Source: Thermomucor indicae-seudaticae | Lineage: Eukaryota; Mucoromycota; Mucoromycetes; Mucorales; Lichtheimiaceae | Direction: 5' to 3' | DNA length: 20,431 bases | Assembly (NCBI GenBank): GCA_000787465.1 | Contig: JSYX01000620.1 | Coordinates: forward strand, 1 to 20,431 | Shown: positions 15,261-20,431 of the stretch, one piece after another | Layout of the letters: each line of letters begins with the position of its first letter | How positions within the stretch are numbered: position 1 is the first letter of the stretch | Notes under the pieces: model-generated | Told to the model about the DNA's origin: nothing | What the model saw: only the letters and a program-made list of their open reading frames with translations | The model's database searches: none | Translations under genes and position numbers: made by a program

Positions 15261-16346
15261 CTAAATAAAATACATGACTTGATAAAGGATCGGACTGTCA
15301 TCGAAGCTCTAGACAGGCAGAATGAAGCTAATTATACAGATATCAAGATATACCGCGACTTAAACGTTTACAACATGCCATCGGAATTGGGAACTTACTT
15401 GGCGAACTATAAGTGCTCTGTAACGAGGCCTCGAAAGTCGGTATTTTGCCCAAAGCTGTAAGCATAACATACGCTTGATCAAACTTAAAAGCATAAGGAA
15501 ACATTCGAAACCGTCACTACACAACTCTGCAGACTACATATTCCTGGGTTTATCGAGCACGTCTGAAAACTTTGGCGTATATGTCCGTAAACAAAAAATA
15601 CGGACACAGCCGTCATGGCAGTAGATAGATATAAATCATAGCAAAATGTCGTTGTCGGTTAGATTGGCTTCAACCTGACCACAGACACGGATTACACGCT
15701 GTGAGACTATATTTAAGGTTTAAGTTCGCTTGACATGATGCAAAGTTTAATGGAGTTTTCCGCGACTTAGCCGAAATTCTGGGAAGGCTTATGTCGATTG
15801 GGATATCCACAGCAATTCTTTATTATGGATAATGCAGGCGTTTTAAGCCGCTGGATCGATCATAAACGCAAAGAGACTACAAAAATTACCACCATAAAAC
15901 CGGAAAGAGACATAATGCAGAACTTAGCAGTTCAATTACGGGATCGCAGGTTAAGCAGATTCCATTAACGTATGACTTGCCGGCTGTTTTGAGGATGGTG
16001 GTGTGGTTGTTATATGGTAAATGAATTATGGGCATCACACGTCGATCTAATAAACACACTATTCATGTACTGCAACTAACCTCCATCAAAAACAAAATGG
16101 ATTACAATTAAAAGTTTAAAAGCAATTGGCGTTAGCTTCGAGAAGACAATTATTTATGTGCTGTTGCATCAGTCATCGTTGTCTTCCAACCGCGACCATA
16201 TTTGAGTCAGAGCCAATAATGGAGGCATTCAAACCAATCGAGAACATATCGCATGCATAGGCTGCCTTTCATTGTTCGTACGAGTTTCTCAAGTCCGCCA
16301 ACTGCTGAAAATTCGATTGCCACGAACTCAACACGCAGTCGGAAGC
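15261..16346. other. Gene-poor stretch between transposon and GCP2 gene
   Basis: About 1.1 kb with no recognised host gene. The right end should hold the GCP2 promoter. A stop-to-stop frame at 15771-15968 (+) includes the short block QQFFIMDNAG. It is faintly like the second-aspartate block of Tc1-type transposases but lacks the usual following His, so it may be a relic or chance. A TGTCCGTA/TACGGACA inverted pair with a 9-nt loop lies at 15582-15606; such pairs are expected by chance at this length. Confidence 0.5.
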
Positions 16347-19300
16347 ATGGCAGCCATGTCGCGTCCGCGCAGCTACTCTGCAAGAAGATCGCCGTCGTCA
16401 TCACCTTCACACAGACCGTCCGTTATCTCCACGACACCAGCAGAACGACGAGAACACCGACGCGCAACAACAACCAATGTAGGCGGAAGCAGTAACAGAG
16501 GCAGCATTTTATTGTCAGAGCGTCAGGTCAATAAGGTACCATAGAGTGAGGCCACGCAAGACTCACAGCAACAGAATCAGCACTAATCGCTTCTCGGTGC
16601 TTTCCAGATCAATAAGAAGATTGCAAATATTCGCCATAACTCGCTCGGCAGTGCCACAGCTTCAGAATTTGTTGCGAAATATGGTGATGGCACCAGCATC
16701 TCACCTTCATCGTTTTCTCAGCATTTGGACTTCTCTTTACCAAAGTCTCTAGCTACCTCTACCGGTAAGGGCAATAAGAGTTAAACGCACATGATACCAG
16801 CGGTTGTTGAGCAGCGGTATGCAGAATCCGTCCAGCAAACGAATAGCATCCCTTCTCCCTCTTTGCACACTCGGCACATTCCTCCAAGGGTACCTGTTAA
16901 CGACCGTTTTGGTTCAGAGAAAAGAGAAACCATGTGCTTACTTTGCATTAGCATAGCAATACAGATTCAATCGATGTAGAGCCTATTGGTACATTTCCGA
17001 CACGCATACAAGAGTATGCCGTAATGGAAGATCTGTTATACGTTCTGATGGCAAGTAGACACCATTGCAAATCCTTGCTATCTTGGCTTATATTGCATGG
17101 AATAGGGTATCAGTGGAACATACGTAAAGATCCTGTATCCAACAGAGTCTGCTGATGACGACGATCCCATGGAGGAGGATTTAGAGGACGAAGAACGAGA
17201 GAACTCGCGAAACGGCAGCAACTGGGATAATGTCCAATACCTAATTGACCCATCCCTAGGTAAGTCGTGGAACGCTACTAGAACCTAGCTGACGCTCATC
17301 ATATTGTCCCATCAAGATCCTAGCCTGCGGCACTTGGTCGAAAAGCTGCTCCCTCTTGCAACGTCGTACATTTCTATTGACGCATTCATCGATCAGTACT
17401 CACGATACGAATACGGGTCAATCAATCATGCGCTAACGGCGGGTATGATGACCATCTTGAAAGAATATGAGACCTTTATTGCGCAACTGGAACATCAATT
17501 TCAGACATCAAGCACGTTTACCTTGCAACAGTTTTGGTTTTACGCTCAGGATACATTACAGCAAATGAAGATCTTGCACGATTTAGCAAATGCTATACGT
17601 AATCTGCGGAGACGTGAGGATATCGGGGAGGACATTTCTGTCGATATCGAAGCAGTGCTGGAGGACCTGAAGCCTACTAGAGACGACCAAGTATCAGAGC
17701 GGGAGAAAGGTGGAGCTATATTGAACGTATTAACCGATCGACTTATTGGCTTGAGCGGGTAACGTTTTCTCTCAAAGGATGGTAACTCTGGCTATTTCAC
17801 TTCAAGCTAAAGCTGCTTCTAGGGATCCTCGTTGCAAAAAGATTTACGGCTATCTCCTGTCTCGCGCCTCCGTACCTTACTTTGAGATTCTGCATTCATG
17901 GATCTATCGTGGTGAGATCGTTGACCCATACAATGAATTCATGGTGCTCGAAAAGAAGAGCGTGAAAAAGGAGAATCTCAAAGAAGATTTCAACGACACT
18001 TACTGGGAGACACGGTATACGGCGCGAGATAAACTTGTCCCGGCGTTCCTCGAGCCTTTAAAGTCAAAGATACTGTTAGCCGGCAAGTACCTGAACGTCG
18101 TTCGTGAATGTGGGGTCAATATCGCAAAGCCTGAAGATATGCAAAGTGCAATGCGAGGCAATCACATGGACACAGATACTTCGCATCCTCCTGAAGGTAA
18201 CAACTTCAATGCGCCAAGTGCTATGGAGACGCCTTGGACAAGTAGTTGGAAAAATACAGGTACACCCCGAGGCGATGTTTGGTCTGCTGTCGACGGAGGA
18301 AGGTAACCCACAGCTACGGATCTTCAATACAGGTATAATAGGATTCAGTATTTGATATTATCTAGATTCGTCAAAAGTCTCGAGATAGCCTACAGATATG
18401 CAAATCATACCTTACTGAAGCTGCTACTTCATGAGCAGCAATTACTTGATCGACTTCGGTGAGGCGACGGTGAACGAGTAGCGTTAAATAGCGTTGCTAA
18501 CTGAAAATATATCGTTAGATCGCTGAAGCATTACTTCTTCCTTGATCAATCCGACTTCCTGACTTCTTTTCTTGACTTGGCGCGGGATGAACTCCGGCAA
18601 CCAGCGCGAGAGATATCACTTACACGCTTGCAGTCTTTAATGGATCTTGTTTTGCGGAATTCGTCATCAGTAGCAGCCTACGACCCTTTCAAGGAAGATT
18701 TAAAAGTTTCAATGAGTCCTCTTAAACTTGTTGACGAGCTTTTACGGATTATAAATGTTGCGGGCCTTGATAGTCTACCCGGAGCGACGTCGCGAGACGC
18801 AAGATGGAGTCAGGGAGGTGACCCAGCAAGTCACCAAGGAGTAGCATCTGCTCTGGAAAGAAGCCAGAGCATGGCTGAAAGTGTTGTAGGTGGCACTGTT
18901 GCAAATACGAGTACCGCAGGTGGTGGTGGTTCCCGTGATGTACTGACAGGTATACAGTTCATACCAATTAGCAAGGAACGACCACGACATGATTAACATT
19001 TGAAAATATATAGGTTATGACGCCCTGACGCTTGATTTCACTGTAACTTTCCCGTCATCACTTGTTATATCACGGAAGGCTTTAACGAAATATCAGTTGC
19101 TGTTTCGACATTTGCTCTATTTGAAGCACGTCGAAGATATGCTCTGCGATGCATGGATGGCACAAAAAGACGTGCTGTGGAGACGATCTTTGGGAAATCC
19201 AGATATCGATGCATGGAAATTCAAGATCTTTACTCTTCGTCATCGAATGCTCATCTTTGTGCAACAGTTTGCATACTATGTGACGAATGAAGTGCTTGAA

Positions 19301-19825
19301 CCCAACTGGCGGCGTCTCGAGGCTAATCTTTCCAGAGTTTCCACGGTCGACCAGGTTCTGCAGTATCATTCAGATTTTCTAGACACATGCCTAAAAGAAT
19401 GCATGTTGACCAATGCAAAGCTGTTACGGGTAAGGAATGCTAAATGACTGGTATAAGTGCGTCGACTTTTTACTTTTTCCCACTAGATATACAATAAGCT
19501 TATGACATCATGCGTGGTATTCGCGGCTCATACGGAGAAATTTACTCAGCTACTTTCACTGCTTGAGGAGCAGCAGACTCCAAATATGTTTGGGATTCCT
19601 AGAGGAGAACTGGGAGATGCAGCAGGAGCGGTGGCGGCAAGCTTCGAAAAGACCAACGCTTCGTTGACGAAAATTGAGGAGACCTTTTCATACCACATAA
19701 AACTCTTGATCGACGCACTCAGTTACTTTTCCGCGACGGAGACTGTCCAATTCTTATGCCTGGTCGTCAGGCTCGACTACAACCAATATCACAAGTCGCA
19801 AGGTTCCTTTACAAGGAACAAGTGA
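16347..19825 (+). CDS. Gamma-tubulin complex component 2 (GCP2/Spc97/Alp4), 11 exons
   Basis: Core subunit of the gamma-tubulin small complex, which with GCP3 holds gamma-tubulin and nucleates microtubules at spindle pole bodies. Exons: 16347-16535, 16608-16764, 16825-16889, 16952-17050, 17106-17259, 17317-17758, 17823-18302, 18366-18458, 18519-18949, 19014-19429 and 19487-19825. They total 954 codons plus TGA, a normal GCP2 length. A Ser/Arg-rich tail precedes the GRIP region, which starts at EYAVMEDLLYVLM (158-170). The N-terminal GRIP part contains DPSLRHLVEKLLPLA, AQLEHQFQTSSTFTLQQFWF, VPYFEILHSWIYRGEIVDPY and GKYLNVVRECG. The C-terminal, gamma-tubulin-binding part contains LTLDFTVTFPSSLVIS, LLFRHLLYLKHVE, FVQQFAYYVTNEVLEPNW, HSDFLDTCLKECML and a final RLDYNQY. 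A Gly/Ser-rich insert lies near residues 645-695. The ATG at 16347 has A at -3 and G at +4. Intron 4 starts with GC. Nothing suggests inactivation. Confidence 0.94.
17051..17105 (+). other. GC-AG intron in the GCP2 gene
   Basis: The fourth intron begins GCAAGT after ATG and ends AATAG. Reading GCAAGT as the donor joins VLM to GISGTYV, reproducing the conserved GCP2 order at this point and keeping the frame. Apart from the C, the donor is a perfect consensus, as is typical of GC-AG introns. All other introns modelled in the window start with GT. Confidence 0.85.
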
Positions 19826-20431
19826 TGTAGCTTTGGTAGTTCACACTTTCTTCCTTTGCTGTAACATATTTTCCTTGGTTTTTTGTTCCTTGTCCATAGC
19901 TACTCGTAGTATATGCACCCTGTTAATACGTTTCTCTGCACCATTCCCCTCTTAAACCAAAGATGAATTTGCATGATTTTTGCGAACCCTGTATTTCAGA
20001 CCGGTCCCAGATGATCACGATTTTGCAATGGGATAAAGAGACATGGAGGAAGAATTGCTTGCGCATAGACAAGAAGATTTTGGGTCAATGCCTTTAACAA
20101 GGAGATAGTGCGGGTTCTTGATGAGTTCCCTTGCGGGGACCGCCAACAGAAAGTTAGGAAGACGCCTTGTTTTGCTAGGCAAGGCCTAAATTTTCCTCTT
20201 TCCCTTGCTGCTGGGAAGGTTTAAGACCAATAAATCAAAGCGTGCGGCGCAATGGCAAGTAAGAGGAGAAAGCGAGACACCAGTGTGCATCCGAAGCTGT
20301 GATTGGCTGACGCACATAACACAAAAATGGCGAGTGCCAAGCAAGGTGAATGGAAGCTGAGACCAGTATTATAGGTTTTTGAATAACCTTTTGCGTCCTC
20401 CGTTGGTTGTATTTGCATCAACTTCAAGTCA
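19826..20431. other. No recognised gene; GCP2 3' flank
   Basis: This holds the GCP2 3'UTR and whatever follows. An ATG-less-context frame at 20221-20427 (-) encodes a hydrophobic stretch but matches no family I know. A small inverted pair (GCCTTG at 20164-20169, CAAGGC at 20180-20185) is present. No tRNA, repeat family or conserved protein was seen. Confidence 0.5.

Noticed and set aside
15582..15606. TGTCCGTA/TACGGACA hairpin as a possible miniature transposon end or terminator
   Set aside because: Eight-base stems with short loops are expected several times by chance in 20 kb; no partner repeat or target duplication was found.
12258..15611. GGCTGTGTCC at 12258-12267 and its reverse complement at 15602-15611, bracketing the transposon like outer inverted repeats
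   Set aside because: A 10-bp match is expected many times by chance in a window this size. Flanking bases diverge at once and there is no target duplication.
17759..17777. A 19-nt intron candidate after the GCP2 LIGLSG block
   Set aside because: Too short. The acceptor at 17822 gives a 64-nt intron and restores the conserved SGDPRCKK junction.

Overview
The window looks like nuclear DNA of a filamentous, early-diverging fungus (Mucoromycota-like). It is densely packed with intron-rich genes whose introns are 46-78 nt with GT(A/G)AG ends and CTAAY-type branch sites. It carries a Zn(II)2Cys6 transcription factor, a class essentially confined to fungi. It also has a dTDP/UDP-glucose 4,6-dehydratase of a kind uncommon in Dikarya. 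The phylum is inference; no marker here fixes the species.

Layout, left to right: (1) 1-850, no gene recognised. (2) 851-2419 (+), seven-exon nucleotide-sugar 4,6-dehydratase. (3) 2751-4085 (+), two-exon alpha-arrestin with C-terminal PY motifs. (4) 4234-8308 (-), 18-exon ISWI chromatin-remodelling ATPase, tail to tail with the arrestin across 148 bp. (5) 8963-11156 (-), three-exon Zn(II)2Cys6 transcription factor. (6) 11157-16346, a 5.2-kb island with no host gene recognised, holding one complete Tc1/mariner-type transposon at 13381-15258. It has 30-bp perfect inverted repeats and a TA target duplication, but its transposase is broken by one stop and two compensating frameshifts. (7) 16347-19825 (+), eleven-exon gamma-tubulin complex component 2 (GCP2/Spc97/Alp4). 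(8) 19826-20431, no gene recognised.

The host genes are functionally unrelated (sugar nucleotide metabolism, ubiquitin-linked trafficking, chromatin, transcription, microtubule nucleation) and do not form a cluster. All exon models were built by hand from splice signals, reading-frame continuity and family conservation. Each of the five sums to a whole number of codons.

The most unusual item is the transposon. Its transposase has an IS630/Tc1/mariner-like DDE core, but with 88 residues between the second and third acidic residues instead of about 34. It combines pristine ends with a disrupted coding region. I found no CRISPR, no tRNA/rRNA and no convincing novel multi-gene system.
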